Notes under the pieces: model-generated
Seen by the model: only the letters and a program-made list of their open reading frames with translations
The model's database searches: none
Told to the model about the DNA's origin: nothing
NCBI RefSeq assembly: GCF_014205115.1
Contig: NZ_JACHMW010000001.1
Location: 496,001 to 560,000 of the forward strand
Reading direction: 5' to 3'
Length of the DNA: 64,000 nucleotides
From: Micrococcus endophyticus
GTDB taxonomy: Bacteria; Actinomycetota; Actinomycetes; Actinomycetales; Micrococcaceae
Program-made: the position numbers and the translations under genes
Shown here: positions 17,769-27,222 of the stretch, piece by piece
Layout: each line of letters begins with the position of its first letter
Numbering within the stretch: position 1 is the first letter of the stretch

Positions 17769-18332
17769 GTGACACCCACCGCAGGTTCCGGCCGGCCCCC
17801 CGCGCTCGGCGCGCAGGGCACCCTCTTCGACGAGGACGTGACCCCGGGCGACGACGTCGGCTTCCGCGGCCCCACCGCGTGCAAGGCCGCCGGCATCACC
17901 TACCGCCAGCTCGACTACTGGGCGCGCACCGACCTCGTGGTCCCCACGGTCCGCGGCGCCGCCGGCTCCGGCTCCCAGCGCCTCTACTCGTTCCGCGACA
18001 TCCTCGTGCTCAAGGTGGTCAAGCGCCTCCTGGACACGGGCGTGTCCCTGCAGCAGATCCGCACCGCCGTGGGCCACCTGCGCGAGCGCGGCGTGGACGA
18101 CCTCGCCCAGATCACCCTGATGAGCGACGGCGCCTCGGTCTACGAGTGCACCTCGGCGGACGAGGTCGTCGACCTGGTCCAGGGCGGCCAGGGCGTCTTC
18201 GGGATCGCCGTCGGCCGCGTGTGGCGCGAGGTCGAGGGCAGCCTCGCCGAGCTGCCGCGGGAGAGCGTGATCGTCGCCCCCGAACCGGGGGACGAGCTGG
18301 CCGGGCGGCGTCGGGCCCGCCGCTCCGCCTGA
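17769..18332 (+). CDS. MerR-family regulator (Rv1830 type)
   Basis: 187 aa. GTG 17769 is chosen because AGGAGG (17757-17762) precedes it; the longer frame upstream covers the promoter. Residues about 36-110 hold the winged helix: ACKAAGITYRQLDYWARTDLVVPTVR, then SQRLYSFRDILVLKVVKRLL and the dimer helix VSLQQIRTAVGHLRERG. The C-terminal domain has no metal-binding cysteines apart from one in VYECTSADEV. It closes the conserved gcvH-garA-ftsR block. Relatives of Rv1830 influence growth and antibiotic tolerance in mycobacteria; targets here are unknown. Confidence 0.87.
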   Translation: MTPTAGSGRPPALGAQGTLFDEDVTPGDDVGFRGPTACKAAGITYRQLDYWARTDLVVPTVRGAAGSGSQRLYSFRDILVLKVVKRLLDTGVSLQQIRTAVGHLRERGVDDLAQITLMSDGASVYECTSADEVVDLVQGGQGVFGIAVGRVWREVEGSLAELPRESVIVAPEPGDELAGRRRARRSA

Positions 18333-18443
18333 GCCTCCCCCGCGGGCGCCCCGGAGGGCCGAGCCCAGTAACCTTTCGTCTCGCAACGGTGAGTGTGCGT
18401 GACACGAGACGGAATTTGCGTGCGGTGTGACACACTCCCAACC

Positions 18444-21400
18444 ATGACCGCACCTGTCGAGAACTTCACCCCTCCAGAGGACGCGGCCGGGTCGACCGGA
18501 GCCGGCGCCGTCTTCTCCAAGGTCTTGGTGGCGAACCGCGGCGAGATCGCCGTCCGCGCCTTCCGCGCCTGCTACGAGCTGGGCGCCCGCACCGTCGCCG
18601 TCTTCCCCTATGAGGACCGCAATTCGATCCACCGCCAGAAGGCGGACGAGGCCTACCGCATCGGCGAGGAGGGCCACCCCGTGCGCGCCTACCTCGACGT
18701 GGACGAGATCATCCGCGTGGCGAAGGACGCCGGGGCCGACGCGATCTACCCGGGCTACGGCTTCCTGTCGGAGAACGCCGGCCTGGCCCGCGCCGCGGCC
18801 GAGAACGGGATCACCTTCGTCGGCCCGCCCGCCGACGTCCTCGAGCTGACCGGCAACAAGGTCGAGGCCCTGCGCGCGGCCAAGCGTGCGGGCATCCCCA
18901 CCCTGGCCTCCTCGGACCCGAGCGCCGACGTCGAGTGGCTTCTGGAGCAGGCCGAGGAGATCGGCTTCCCCATCTTCGTCAAGGCCGTCGCCGGCGGCGG
19001 CGGCCGCGGCATGCGCCGCGTCGAGCGCCGCGAGGACCTGCGCGGCTCCCTCGAGGCAGCGATGCGCGAGGCGGACACCGCCTTCGGCGACCCCACCGTG
19101 TTCCTCGAGCAGGCCGTCCTGCGGCCGCGGCACATCGAGGTGCAGATCCTCGCCGACGGCGAGGGCAACGTCGTGCACCTCTTCGAGCGGGACTGCTCGC
19201 TCCAGCGCCGCCACCAGAAGGTCATCGAGATGGCCCCGGCCCCGAACCTGGACGAGGAGATCCGGCAGGCCCTGCACCGGGACGCCGTCGCCTTCGCCAA
19301 GGAAATGGGGTACGTCAACGCGGGCACCGTCGAGTTCCTCGTGGACACGGCGGGCGAGCGTGCGGGCCAGCACGTGTTCATCGAGATGAACCCCCGCATC
19401 CAGGTGGAGCACACCGTGACCGAGGAGGTCACGGACGTGGACCTGGTGGGCGCGCAGCTGCGCATCGCCGCCGGCGCCACCCTGCCCGAGCTGGGCATCA
19501 CGCAGGACGCCCTCCAGGTCCGCGGCTTCGCCATCCAGTGCCGCATCACCACTGAGGACCCGGCCAACGGCTTCCGCCCGGACACCGGCACCATCACCGC
19601 CTACCGCTCGGCCGGCGGCTCCGGTGTGCGCCTCGACGGCGGCACCATCTACGCCGGTGCGGAGATCAGCCCGCACTTCGACTCGATGCTGGTCAAGCTC
19701 ACCTGCCGCGGACGCGACTACGCCACGGCCGTGCGCCGCGTGCGCCGCGCCCTGGCCGAGTTCCGCGTGCGCGGCGTGGCCACCAACATCCCGTTCCTGA
19801 TGAACGTGATGGACGACCCGCAGTTCGTCAGCGGCGACGTCGCCACGGACTTCATCGACAAGCATCCCGAGCTGGCCACGGTGAACCGCTCCCAGGACCG
19901 CGGATCCAAGGCCCTGCAGTACCTCGTGGACGTCACCGTCAACCAGCCGCACGGCCCGCGCGTCGAGGGCATCGACCCCCGTGACCGCCTCCCGGAGCAC
20001 CCGGGCGACAAGCACCAGGAGCCGGACCGCTCGCCGTTCGACGGCCCGAGCCGGAACGAGGACGCGGTGCCCCCGCACGGCTGGCGTCAGGTGCTGCTGG
20101 AGCAGGGCCCCGAGGGCTTCGCCCGCACCCTGCGTGAGCAGACCGCACTGGCCGTCACGGACACCACCTTCCGCGACGCCCACCAGTCCCTGCTGGCCAC
20201 CCGCGTCCGCACGCGCGACCTGCTGGCTGCCGCCCCCGCCGTCGCGCACACCCTGCCGGGGCTGCTCTCGGTGGAGGCCTGGGGCGGGGCGACGTACGAC
20301 GTCGCGCTGCGCTTCCTCCACGAGGACCCGTGGCAGCGCCTCGAGCTGCTGCGCGCGGAGCTGCCGAACATCCCGATCCAGATGCTGCTGCGCGGCCGCA
20401 ACACGGTGGGCTACACGCCGTACCCCACCGAGGTGACGGACGCGTTCGTTGCCGAGGCCGCGGCATCCGGCGTCGACGTGTTCCGCATCTTCGACGCCCT
20501 CAACGACGTCGAGCAGATCACCCCGGCCATCGAGGCGGTGCGTGCCACGGGCACCGCCGTGGCCGAGGCGGCCCTGTGCTACACGGGCAACATGACGGAC
20601 CCGAAGGAGACGCTCTACACGCTCGACTACTACCTGGACCTCGCCCGCCGGATGGTCGACGCCGGCGCCCACGTCCTGGCGATCAAGGACATGGCGGGCC
20701 TGCTGCGTCCCGCCGCCGCGCGCGAGCTGGTCACCGCCCTGCGGGCCGAGTTCGACCTGCCCGTACACCTGCACACGCACGACACCGCCGGCGGTCAGCT
20801 GGCCACCCTGCTCGCAGCGGCGGAGGCCGGCGTGGACGCCGTCGACGCGGCCACCGCGTCCATGGCGGGCACCACCAGCCAGGTGCCGCTGTCCGCCCTG
20901 GTCGCGGCGCTCGAGCACACGGAGCGGGACACCGGTCTCGGCCTCGAGGCCGCCACCGCGATGGAGCCCTACTGGGAGTCCGTCCGCGCGGCGTACGCGC
21001 CCTTCGAGGCGGGGCTGCCCGCCCCGACCGGCCGCGTGTACCACCACGAGATCCCGGGCGGCCAGCTGTCCAACCTGCGCACGCAGGCGATCGCGCTCGG
21101 CCTGGGGGAGCGGTTCGAGGCCATCGAGTCGATGTACGCCGCGGCCGACGACCTGCTCGGCCACCTCGTCAAGGTCACCCCGTCCTCCAAGGTGGTGGGC
21201 GATCTGGCGCTGCAGCTGGTCGGCTCCGGCGTGGACCCGAAGGAGTTCGCGGAGCGTCCGCAGGAGTTCGACATCCCGGACTCCGTGATCGGCTTCCTGC
21301 GCGGCGAGCTCGGTGACCCGCCCGGCGGCTGGCCGGAGCCCTTCCGGACCAAGGCCCTCCAGGGGCGCCGCGAGGGCGCAGGCATGGTGGAGATCTCCGC

Positions 21401-21962
21401 GGAGGACTCGACGGCCCTCGGCGAGGCCGGACAGACCCGCCGCGCGGTGCTGAACCGCCTGCTCTTCCCCGGCCCCACGAAGGAGTTCGAGGCGCACCGC
21501 GAGGAGTTCGGGGACACCGTCACCCTGCACACCCGCGACTTCCTCTACGGCCTCGTCCCCGGGCGCGAGCACGTCATCTCGCTCGGACGCGGTGTGCGGC
21601 TGCTCGCCACCCTCATGTCCGTCTCCGAGCCGGACGAGAAGGGCATGCGCACCGTGATGGTCACCCTGAACGGCCAGCTGCGCCAGATGACCGTCCGCGA
21701 CCGCTCGATCGAGTCCACCGTGCGCACCGCGGAGAAGGCGGACCCCGGCACCCCCGGCCACGTCGCCGCCCCGTTCGCGGGCTCGGTCACCGTCCAGGTG
21801 GCGGAGGGCGACGCCGTGGAGGTCGGCCAGCCGGTCGCCACCATCGAGGCCATGAAGATGGAGGCCGCCATCACGGCCCAGGTGGCCGGCACCGTGCGCC
21901 GCGTCGTCACCGAGGGGGTGACCCCCGTCAACGGCGGGGACCTGCTGCTCGTGATCGAGTGA
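18444..21962 (+). CDS. pyc: Pyruvate carboxylase
   Basis: 1172 aa from ATG 18444; no ribosome site precedes it, so it may be leaderless although no good -10 is seen. Domain order is typical of the single-chain enzyme. The biotin carboxylase domain spans about 28-490 (VLVANRGEIAVRAFRAC, KAVAGGGGRGMR, FIEMNPRIQVEHTVTEEV). The carboxyltransferase domain spans about 560-850 (VTDTTFRDAHQSLLATRVRT, AIKDMAGLLRP). The biotinyl domain is at the end, with Lys1138 in IEAMKMEAA. It makes oxaloacetate from pyruvate and bicarbonate for anaplerosis. A perfect hairpin follows. The long open frames on the opposite strand are composition artefacts. Confidence 0.96.
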   Translation: MTAPVENFTPPEDAAGSTGAGAVFSKVLVANRGEIAVRAFRACYELGARTVAVFPYEDRNSIHRQKADEAYRIGEEGHPVRAYLDVDEIIRVAKDAGADAIYPGYGFLSENAGLARAAAENGITFVGPPADVLELTGNKVEALRAAKRAGIPTLASSDPSADVEWLLEQAEEIGFPIFVKAVAGGGGRGMRRVERREDLRGSLEAAMREADTAFGDPTVFLEQAVLRPRHIEVQILADGEGNVVHLFERDCSLQRRHQKVIEMAPAPNLDEEIRQALHRDAVAFAKEMGYVNAGTVEFLVDTAGERAGQHVFIEMNPRIQVEHTVTEEVTDVDLVGAQLRIAAGATLPELGITQDALQVRGFAIQCRITTEDPANGFRPDTGTITAYRSAGGSGVRLDGGTIYAGAEISPHFDSMLVKLTCRGRDYATAVRRVRRALAEFRVRGVATNIPFLMNVMDDPQFVSGDVATDFIDKHPELATVNRSQDRGSKALQYLVDVTVNQPHGPRVEGIDPRDRLPEHPGDKHQEPDRSPFDGPSRNEDAVPPHGWRQVLLEQGPEGFARTLREQTALAVTDTTFRDAHQSLLATRVRTRDLLAAAPAVAHTLPGLLSVEAWGGATYDVALRFLHEDPWQRLELLRAELPNIPIQMLLRGRNTVGYTPYPTEVTDAFVAEAAASGVDVFRIFDALNDVEQITPAIEAVRATGTAVAEAALCYTGNMTDPKETLYTLDYYLDLARRMVDAGAHVLAIKDMAGLLRPAAARELVTALRAEFDLPVHLHTHDTAGGQLATLLAAAEAGVDAVDAATASMAGTTSQVPLSALVAALEHTERDTGLGLEAATAMEPYWESVRAAYAPFEAGLPAPTGRVYHHEIPGGQLSNLRTQAIALGLGERFEAIESMYAAADDLLGHLVKVTPSSKVVGDLALQLVGSGVDPKEFAERPQEFDIPDSVIGFLRGELGDPPGGWPEPFRTKALQGRREGAGMVEISAEDSTALGEAGQTRRAVLNRLLFPGPTKEFEAHREEFGDTVTLHTRDFLYGLVPGREHVISLGRGVRLLATLMSVSEPDEKGMRTVMVTLNGQLRQMTVRDRSIESTVRTAEKADPGTPGHVAAPFAGSVTVQVAEGDAVEVGQPVATIEAMKMEAAITAQVAGTVRRVVTEGVTPVNGGDLLLVIE

Positions 21963-21991
21963 GCCGCCCGCCCGCCTGCGCGGGAGGAGCA

Positions 21992-22023
21992 CCGGGCCCG
22001 GACGCCGTCGCGTCCGGGCCCGG
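21992..22023 (+). terminator. Terminator of pyc
   Basis: CCGGGCCCGGACGC and its perfect complement enclose CGTC; it lies 29 bases after the stop. Confidence 0.75.
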
Positions 22024-22026
22024 CCC

Positions 22027-22032
22027 TATCCT
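22027..22032 (+). promoter_or_regulatory. -10 element of mtr (leaderless type)
   Basis: TATCCT, 7 bases before ATG 22040 and right after the pyc terminator. Confidence 0.65.
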
Positions 22033-22039
22033 GGGAGGC

Positions 22040-23506
22040 ATGGCCACCTCCACGGAACACCACGACCTGCTCATCATCGGCTCCGGATCGGGCAACTCGC
22101 TCGTCACCGAGCACTGGGAGGGCCGCAGCGTGGCCATCGCCGACTCCGGCGTGTTCGGCGGCACCTGCCTGAACGTGGGCTGCATCCCCACGAAGATGTA
22201 CGCCTACCCGGCCGGCCTCGCCGCCTCGGCCGGCGCCGAGTCCGAGCGCCTGGGCGTGGGACTGGAGTTCACCGGAGCGGACTTCCCGGCCATCCGGGAC
22301 CGGATCTTCCAGCGCATCGACGCCATCAGCGAGGGCGGGCTGCGCTACCGCCGGGACGAGCTGGAGCACACCTCCGTGATCCAGGAGGAGGTCCGGTTCG
22401 TGGGCCCGCGCCGCGTGCGCACCGCCTCCGGGCGCGAGGTCACCGCGGACCAGGTGGTGATCGCCGCGGGCTCGCGGCCCACCCTGCCCCGCATCCCCGG
22501 CGTGGACCTGCCCTCCGTGCACACCTCGGACACCGTGATGCGCCTGCCCCGCCTGCCCCGACGGCTGCTCGTGATCGGCGGCGGGTTCATCGCGTGCGAG
22601 TTCGCCTCGATCTTCGCCGCCCTCGGCTCCGAGGTCATCCAGGTCAACCGCGGCCACCGCCTGCTCAAGGCCCACGACCTCAGCGTGTCCACGGCCTTCA
22701 CCGAGATCGCCGCCCGCCAGTGGGACGTGCGCACGGGCTGGACCCCGGCGGGCGTCGAGCCCGCGGCGGACCCGGACCGCGCCGCCCAGGGCTGGGTGCG
22801 CGTGCGGCTCGACCGCGCCGAGGGCCAGGAGCAGACGGGCACGGTGGAGGAGGTCGTCGAGGCGGACGCGGTGCTCATGGCCATCGGGCGCACCCCCAAC
22901 ACGGACCGGCTCGACGTGGACGCCGCCGGCCTGGACGTCACCGAGGACGGCGTGCTCGCCACGGACCGGCACCAGCGGGTCCTCTCCGGCGGCGCCCCGG
23001 TCGAGGGCGTCTACGCGCTGGGCGACGTGGCCAACACGTGGCAGCTCAAGCACGTGGCCAACCACGAGGCCCGCGTCGTCGCCCACAACCTCGAGCACCC
23101 CGAGGACCTGCGCTCGGCCGACCTGGCCCCCGTGCCCGCCGCCGTGTTCACCCGGCCGCAGGTGGCCGCCGTCGGGCTCACCGTGGAGCAGGCCCTGGCC
23201 GAGCACGGCGCGGACGCGATCACCGTGAAGACCCAGGCCTTCGGGGACGTGGCCTACGGCTGGGCCATGGAGGACTCCGAGGGCCTGTGCACCGTGGTCG
23301 CGGAGAAGGCGACCGGGCGGATCCTGGGCGGGCACATCCTGGGCCACGACGCCGCGAACCTGATCCAGCCCCTCGTGACCGGCATGGCGTTCGGCATCGA
23401 CGCGCACCGGCTCGCCCGCGGCCAGTACTGGCCGCACCCGGCGCTGACCGAGGTCGTGGAGAACGCCCTGCTCGGCCTCGACGTGCCGGACTCCGGCCTG
23501 CTCTGA
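22040..23506 (+). CDS. mtr: Mycothione reductase
   Basis: 488 aa from ATG 22040. A class I flavoprotein disulfide reductase that uses NADPH to reduce mycothiol disulfide, the actinobacterial counterpart of glutathione reductase. The FAD-binding IIGSGSGNSL is at 12-21, the redox pair Cys43/Cys48 is in GGTCLNVGCIPTKM, the NAD(P) Rossmann motif VIGGGFIACEFASIF is near 180, a second FAD contact YALGDVAN follows near 335, and the C-terminal dimer domain ends with YWPHPALTEVVENAL carrying the His-Glu pair. The GSGN and CLNVGC forms match mycothione reductase better than lipoamide dehydrogenase. Transcription is probably leaderless. Confidence 0.93.
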   Translation: MATSTEHHDLLIIGSGSGNSLVTEHWEGRSVAIADSGVFGGTCLNVGCIPTKMYAYPAGLAASAGAESERLGVGLEFTGADFPAIRDRIFQRIDAISEGGLRYRRDELEHTSVIQEEVRFVGPRRVRTASGREVTADQVVIAAGSRPTLPRIPGVDLPSVHTSDTVMRLPRLPRRLLVIGGGFIACEFASIFAALGSEVIQVNRGHRLLKAHDLSVSTAFTEIAARQWDVRTGWTPAGVEPAADPDRAAQGWVRVRLDRAEGQEQTGTVEEVVEADAVLMAIGRTPNTDRLDVDAAGLDVTEDGVLATDRHQRVLSGGAPVEGVYALGDVANTWQLKHVANHEARVVAHNLEHPEDLRSADLAPVPAAVFTRPQVAAVGLTVEQALAEHGADAITVKTQAFGDVAYGWAMEDSEGLCTVVAEKATGRILGGHILGHDAANLIQPLVTGMAFGIDAHRLARGQYWPHPALTEVVENALLGLDVPDSGLL

Positions 23507-23544
23507 GCCGGGCCCGCCCGCGGGGGCGGACCGTGGACGCGCCG

Positions 23545-23575
23545 CAGGGGCGGGCCCGTGACGGGCCCGCCCCTG
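23545..23575. terminator. Bidirectional terminator between mtr and fadD
   Basis: CAGGGGCGGGCCCGT and its perfect complement face each other with one central base; it serves the convergent genes on both sides. Confidence 0.75.
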
Positions 23576-23586
23576 CTCGCGTCGGA

Positions 23587-25422
23587 TCAGCCCTGCGCGG
23601 GGGCCTCGCCGTAGATGTCCGCGATCTCCGCGGCGAAGTCCTGCATGATCACGGCGCGCTTCATCTTCAGCGACGGCGTCATGTGGCCCTCCTCCATGGA
23701 GAAGTCGCGGTCCAGGATGCGGAACTCGCGGATGCCCTCGGCGCGGGAGACCGCGCTGTTGGCCTTGTCCACGATCTCCTGGACGTGCCGGCGCACCCGG
23801 TCCTCCTTCGCGGCCGCGGCCACATCGAGGTCCTTCGGCAGGCCGTGGGCGGCCAGCCACGAGGGCAGGGTGTCCGCGTCCAGGGTGACGATCGCCGCGA
23901 TGAACGGCTTGGCGTCGCCCACCACCATCACCTGGGAGATCAGCGCATCCGAGCGGATCGCGTCCTCGAGCATCGCCGGGGCCACGTTCTTGCCGCCGGC
24001 CGTGACGATGAGCTCCTTCTTGCGGCCCGTGATGGTGAGGAAGCCGTCCTCGTCCAGCGAGCCCAGGTCGCCGGTGCGGAACCAGCCGTCCTCGAAGGCC
24101 TCTTCGTTGGCCTCCGGGCGGTCGTGATAGCCGCGCATCAGCGAGGTGCCGCGGGTGAGGATCTCGCCGTCCTCCGCGATCCGCACCGCGTTGCCGCCGA
24201 GGGGCAGGCCCACCGTGCCGATCTTCAGCCGGCCCGGGCGGCCCACCGTGATGGGGGCCGTGGTCTCGGTGAGGCCGTAGCCCTCGAGGATGGTCAGGCC
24301 CACGCCGCGGAAGAAGTGCGCCAGGTCGGGGGAGAGGGGGCCGCCGCCGGAGACGGCGTACTCGAGCCGGCCGCCCATCGCCGCGCGGATGCGCCGGTAG
24401 ATCAGGGCGGAGTAGAACGCCCGCTGCAGGCGCAGCGGCGCGGTCATCTTCCCCGAGTCCAGGGCGCGGGACCAGCGGACGGCCACGTCCGCGCCGCGGC
24501 GGAAGATCTTGTCCTTGCCGCCGGACTGCGCGTTGAGCAGGGCCGCGTTGTAGATCTTCTCGAACACGCGCGGCACGGCCAGCACGAAGCTCGGCTGGAA
24601 GGTCTGCAGGGAGTTGGAGAGCCGCTTGAGGTCGGTGACGTGGCCGCAGCGGGCGCCGGCGGCCACGGTGAGCACGGAGACGAAGCGGGCGAACACGTGG
24701 GCCAGCGGGATGAACAGCACCGTGGAGGTGTCCGGGCGGACGACCTCGCCGAGGGAGGAGGACAGGGTCTGGTTCACCAGCTCGGCGAAGTTCTCGTGGG
24801 TGAGCTCGCAGCCCTTGGGGCGTCCGGTGGTGCCGGAGGTGTAGATGATCGTGGCCAGGTCCTCCAGGTTCGCGGCCGAACGGCGGGCCTCGAGGTCCTC
24901 GTCGCTCACGTCCGCGCCGAGAGCCGCCAGCTCGTCGAGGCCGGAGCCCGGCTCACCGCCGGCGACGTCCATGGCCCACACGTCGCGCAGCTGGGGCAGG
25001 TGCTCCCGGTGGACGGCGTCGCGCACCGTCTTGACGAGGGACTCGTCCCCGGCGACGACGGCGCACACGTCCGCGTCCTCGACGATCCAGGCCACCTGGG
25101 TGGCCGAGGAGGTCTCGTAGATCGGCACGGTGACGGCGCCGGCGTACCAGATGGCGAAGTCCACGAGCGTCCACTCGAGCCGGGTGGCGGCCATCAGGCC
25201 CACGCGGTCGCCCGCGCCGACGCCGGCGGCGATCAGGCCCTTGGCCAGGGCGCGCACCCGCTCGCGGGCGTCCCGCGCGGAGACGTCCGTCCACTGGTCC
25301 TGCTCGTCCGCCACGGCGAAGAGGCCGTGGTCGGGGCGCTCGTCGGCCTGGCGCTCGAGGAAGTCGGTGATGTTCGACTCGGGGGACAGGCGCGGGTGGT
25401 AGGGCTCACTGATCTCTCGCAT
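23587..25422 (-). CDS. Long-chain fatty-acid-CoA ligase (FadD15 type)
   Basis: 611 aa from ATG 25422, with GAGGAG nearby upstream. It activates fatty acids through acyl-AMP to acyl-CoA. The AMP-binding motif is IIYTSGTTGRPKG near 205-218, followed by VLFIPLAHVFARF, the EGYGLTETTAPI adenine-contact region and the hinge RTGDLGSLDEDGFLTITGRKKELIV near 450-475. The C-terminal catalytic lysine region (SLKMKRA) is present. It matches the acyl-CoA synthetases close to the division cluster in other actinobacteria (Rv2187). It is complete. Confidence 0.93.
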   Translation of the reverse strand: MREISEPYHPRLSPESNITDFLERQADERPDHGLFAVADEQDQWTDVSARDARERVRALAKGLIAAGVGAGDRVGLMAATRLEWTLVDFAIWYAGAVTVPIYETSSATQVAWIVEDADVCAVVAGDESLVKTVRDAVHREHLPQLRDVWAMDVAGGEPGSGLDELAALGADVSDEDLEARRSAANLEDLATIIYTSGTTGRPKGCELTHENFAELVNQTLSSSLGEVVRPDTSTVLFIPLAHVFARFVSVLTVAAGARCGHVTDLKRLSNSLQTFQPSFVLAVPRVFEKIYNAALLNAQSGGKDKIFRRGADVAVRWSRALDSGKMTAPLRLQRAFYSALIYRRIRAAMGGRLEYAVSGGGPLSPDLAHFFRGVGLTILEGYGLTETTAPITVGRPGRLKIGTVGLPLGGNAVRIAEDGEILTRGTSLMRGYHDRPEANEEAFEDGWFRTGDLGSLDEDGFLTITGRKKELIVTAGGKNVAPAMLEDAIRSDALISQVMVVGDAKPFIAAIVTLDADTLPSWLAAHGLPKDLDVAAAAKEDRVRRHVQEIVDKANSAVSRAEGIREFRILDRDFSMEEGHMTPSLKMKRAVIMQDFAAEIADIYGEAPAQG

Positions 25423-25558
25423 GGTGCTCCTCGGCTGAGTCGGCGGCCCGCCGTCCGACCGGGGCCGGGGATGGCGGTGCGGTCGGCATTGCGGGACGGG
25501 GCGTGATGGACGTCACGGTCACTCTACATGCGGGGAGGCGGGCCTCCGGGGCCGGGGC

Positions 25559-26368
25559 TCAGGCGCGCGTGGCGGCCTCCACGGCGGCCCGGCTGCGCTC
25601 GATCAGTAGGGGCAGGTCGTAGTCCAGGGTGGCGACGTGCCGGCTGCGCGGCAGGGGCACCACGTCCACCGGCGCGCGGCGCAGCCCGCGCAGCAGGGTC
25701 CGGTGGCTCGCGGCGGGCACGACGGCGTCCCGGGCGGAGCGGAAGACCGTCACCGGCGCGGTGATCCGCGGCAGGGCCCGGCGCGCAGCCCGCTGGATGC
25801 GGCCGACCGCGGCCACGCCCGCCACGGGGGTGCGCGGATAGGCCAGCTCCCGGGCGTCGGGGTCGGCGATGTCGTTCGCGATCGGGGCCACGGACGGCAC
25901 GAACGGGGCCAGCGCGGGGGCCAGCGGCGCCAGCGGGCTCGCGAAGCGCAGCGCCGGGTTCACCACGATCGCCGCCGAGACCGGCCGGTGCGCCGCGGCG
26001 TCGAGGGCCAGGGCGCCGCCCATCGAGATCCCCGCCACCACCACGTGCCGGTGCCGGGTCAGCTCGCGGTCCACGGCCTCGCGCACGGCCCCGCGGATCT
26101 CGTCCGCGCCCGTGGCCGCCAGGTCCTGCCACCGGGTGCCGTGGCCGGGCAGCAGGGGGACGCTCACGTGGGAGCCGCCCGCGGCGATCCCCTCGGCCCA
26201 CGCGCGCACCGAGTCGGGGCCCGAGGTGAACCCGTGCAGGACGACCACGCACCGGTCCGCGCCGGCGCCGGAGCCCGGCGCCAGGCGCACCGGCAGGTGG
26301 ACGGGGTCGACGGCGGGCGCTGGCACGGCGGGGGGCGCGGGCTCGACGGGGGGCGCAGGGCGGTCCAT
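25559..26368 (-). CDS. Alpha/beta-hydrolase, carboxylesterase or monoacylglycerol lipase type
   Basis: 269 aa from ATG 26368. The N-terminus is Pro/Ala rich. The fold is seen in VVLHGFTSGPDSVRAWAEGIA (oxyanion loop), LLPGHGTRWQDL, the nucleophile elbow VVAGISMGGALAL, the acid region VTVFRSARDAVVP and the His in SRHVATLDYDL near the end. All three triad members (Ser, Asp, His) are therefore present. Preferred substrate cannot be read. Beside fadD and an acyltransferase gene it probably acts on lipid esters. A TACGCT box lies 6 bases before the start. Confidence 0.87.
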   Translation of the reverse strand: MDRPAPPVEPAPPAVPAPAVDPVHLPVRLAPGSGAGADRCVVVLHGFTSGPDSVRAWAEGIAAGGSHVSVPLLPGHGTRWQDLAATGADEIRGAVREAVDRELTRHRHVVVAGISMGGALALDAAAHRPVSAAIVVNPALRFASPLAPLAPALAPFVPSVAPIANDIADPDARELAYPRTPVAGVAAVGRIQRAARRALPRITAPVTVFRSARDAVVPAASHRTLLRGLRRAPVDVVPLPRSRHVATLDYDLPLLIERSRAAVEAATRA

Positions 26369-26374
26369 GCTCCC

Positions 26375-26380
26375 AGCGTA
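26375..26380 (-). promoter_or_regulatory. -10 element of the hydrolase gene (leaderless type)
   Basis: TACGCT on the minus strand, 6 bases before ATG 26368; it faces the divergent acyltransferase promoter. Confidence 0.55.
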
Positions 26381-26393
26381 GGGGCGGGGACCG

Positions 26394-26399
26394 TACGAT
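26394..26399 (+). promoter_or_regulatory. Candidate -10 element of the acyltransferase gene
   Basis: TACGAT, about 37 bases before GTG 26437. Confidence 0.45.
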
Positions 26400-26436
26400 G
26401 AGCAGGCACCCGACCCCTCGCACCGGAAGGACCGCC

Positions 26437-27144
26437 GTGTCCACGTTCTACTGGTCAGCCAAGACCTTCGCCGTCGCGCCCGCCACGCGCCTGCTCTTCC
26501 GGCCCTGGGTCAAGGGGCTGGGCAACGTGCCGGCCGAGGGGGCCGCGATCCTGGCCAGCAACCACCTGTCCGTGTCCGACTCCGTGTTCATGCCGGCCAT
26601 GCTCAAGCGCCAAGTCCACTTCCTGGCGAAGAAGGATTACTTCACCGGCGCCGGGCCCAAGGGCTGGATCACGCGCAAGTTCTTCGAAGCCACCAACCAG
26701 CTGCCCATGGACCGCTCGGGCGGCGAGGCCTCCCTGCGCTCGCTCGACGCCGGCCTCGAGGCGCTGCGCGAGGGGCGCCTGCTGGGCATCTACCCCGAGG
26801 GCACGCGCAGCCCCGACGGCCGCCTGCACCGCGGCAAGATCGGCGTGGCCAAGCTCGCGCTGGCCTCCGGCGCCCCCGTGGTGCCCATCGCCATGATCGG
26901 CACGGACCAGGCTCAGCCGATCGGCCGCACCCTGCCGCGCATCCGCCGCATCGGCATGATCTTCGGCGAGCCCCTGGACTTCTCCGACCGCGCCGAGGGC
27001 GTCACCGACGCCCGCGTGCTGCGCGCCGTCACTGACGAGATCATGGAGGCCATCCGCCGCCTCTCCGGCCAGGAGTACGTGGACGCCTACGCCGCGGACG
27101 TGAAGTCCGGCCGGGTCCCCGCCCCGCCCCGCGCCCGCGACTGA
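26437..27144 (+). CDS. 1-acyl-glycerol-3-phosphate acyltransferase (PlsC family)
   Basis: 235 aa; GTG 26437 is chosen because GGAAGGA precedes it. It transfers an acyl chain to lysophosphatidic acid at the membrane. The catalytic HX4D motif is His43-Asp48 in SNHLSVSDS, block II is near MDRSGGEASL, and the substrate-binding PEGTRS is at 120-125, followed by GAPVVPIAMIG. A hydrophobic N-terminal segment (FAVAPATRLLF) may dip into the membrane. It corresponds to Rv2182c in the syntenic M. tuberculosis block. It is complete. Confidence 0.9.
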   Translation: MSTFYWSAKTFAVAPATRLLFRPWVKGLGNVPAEGAAILASNHLSVSDSVFMPAMLKRQVHFLAKKDYFTGAGPKGWITRKFFEATNQLPMDRSGGEASLRSLDAGLEALREGRLLGIYPEGTRSPDGRLHRGKIGVAKLALASGAPVVPIAMIGTDQAQPIGRTLPRIRRIGMIFGEPLDFSDRAEGVTDARVLRAVTDEIMEAIRRLSGQEYVDAYAADVKSGRVPAPPRARD

Positions 27145-27210
27145 CCCGCCGGCGCCGGGCGCGCCGTCGTCATCCGGGGACGCCCGTTCTGCGAGGCGGC
27201 CCGCCGCCCC

Positions 27211-27216
27211 TAGGCT
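27211..27216 (+). promoter_or_regulatory. -10 element of aroG (leaderless type)
   Basis: TAGGCT, 6 bases before ATG 27223. Confidence 0.65.
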
Positions 27217-27222
27217 GGTGGC

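Noticed and set aside
17676-21992. A 1438-codon open frame opposite pyc, and similarly long frames opposite dnaE (57804-61484), the ftsZ-pgeF region and the murE region
   Set aside because: They are antisense to clear enzymes, rich in Arg, His, Gly and Ala, and show no domain. In very GC-rich genomes the antisense frame in phase with third codon positions stays open by composition alone.
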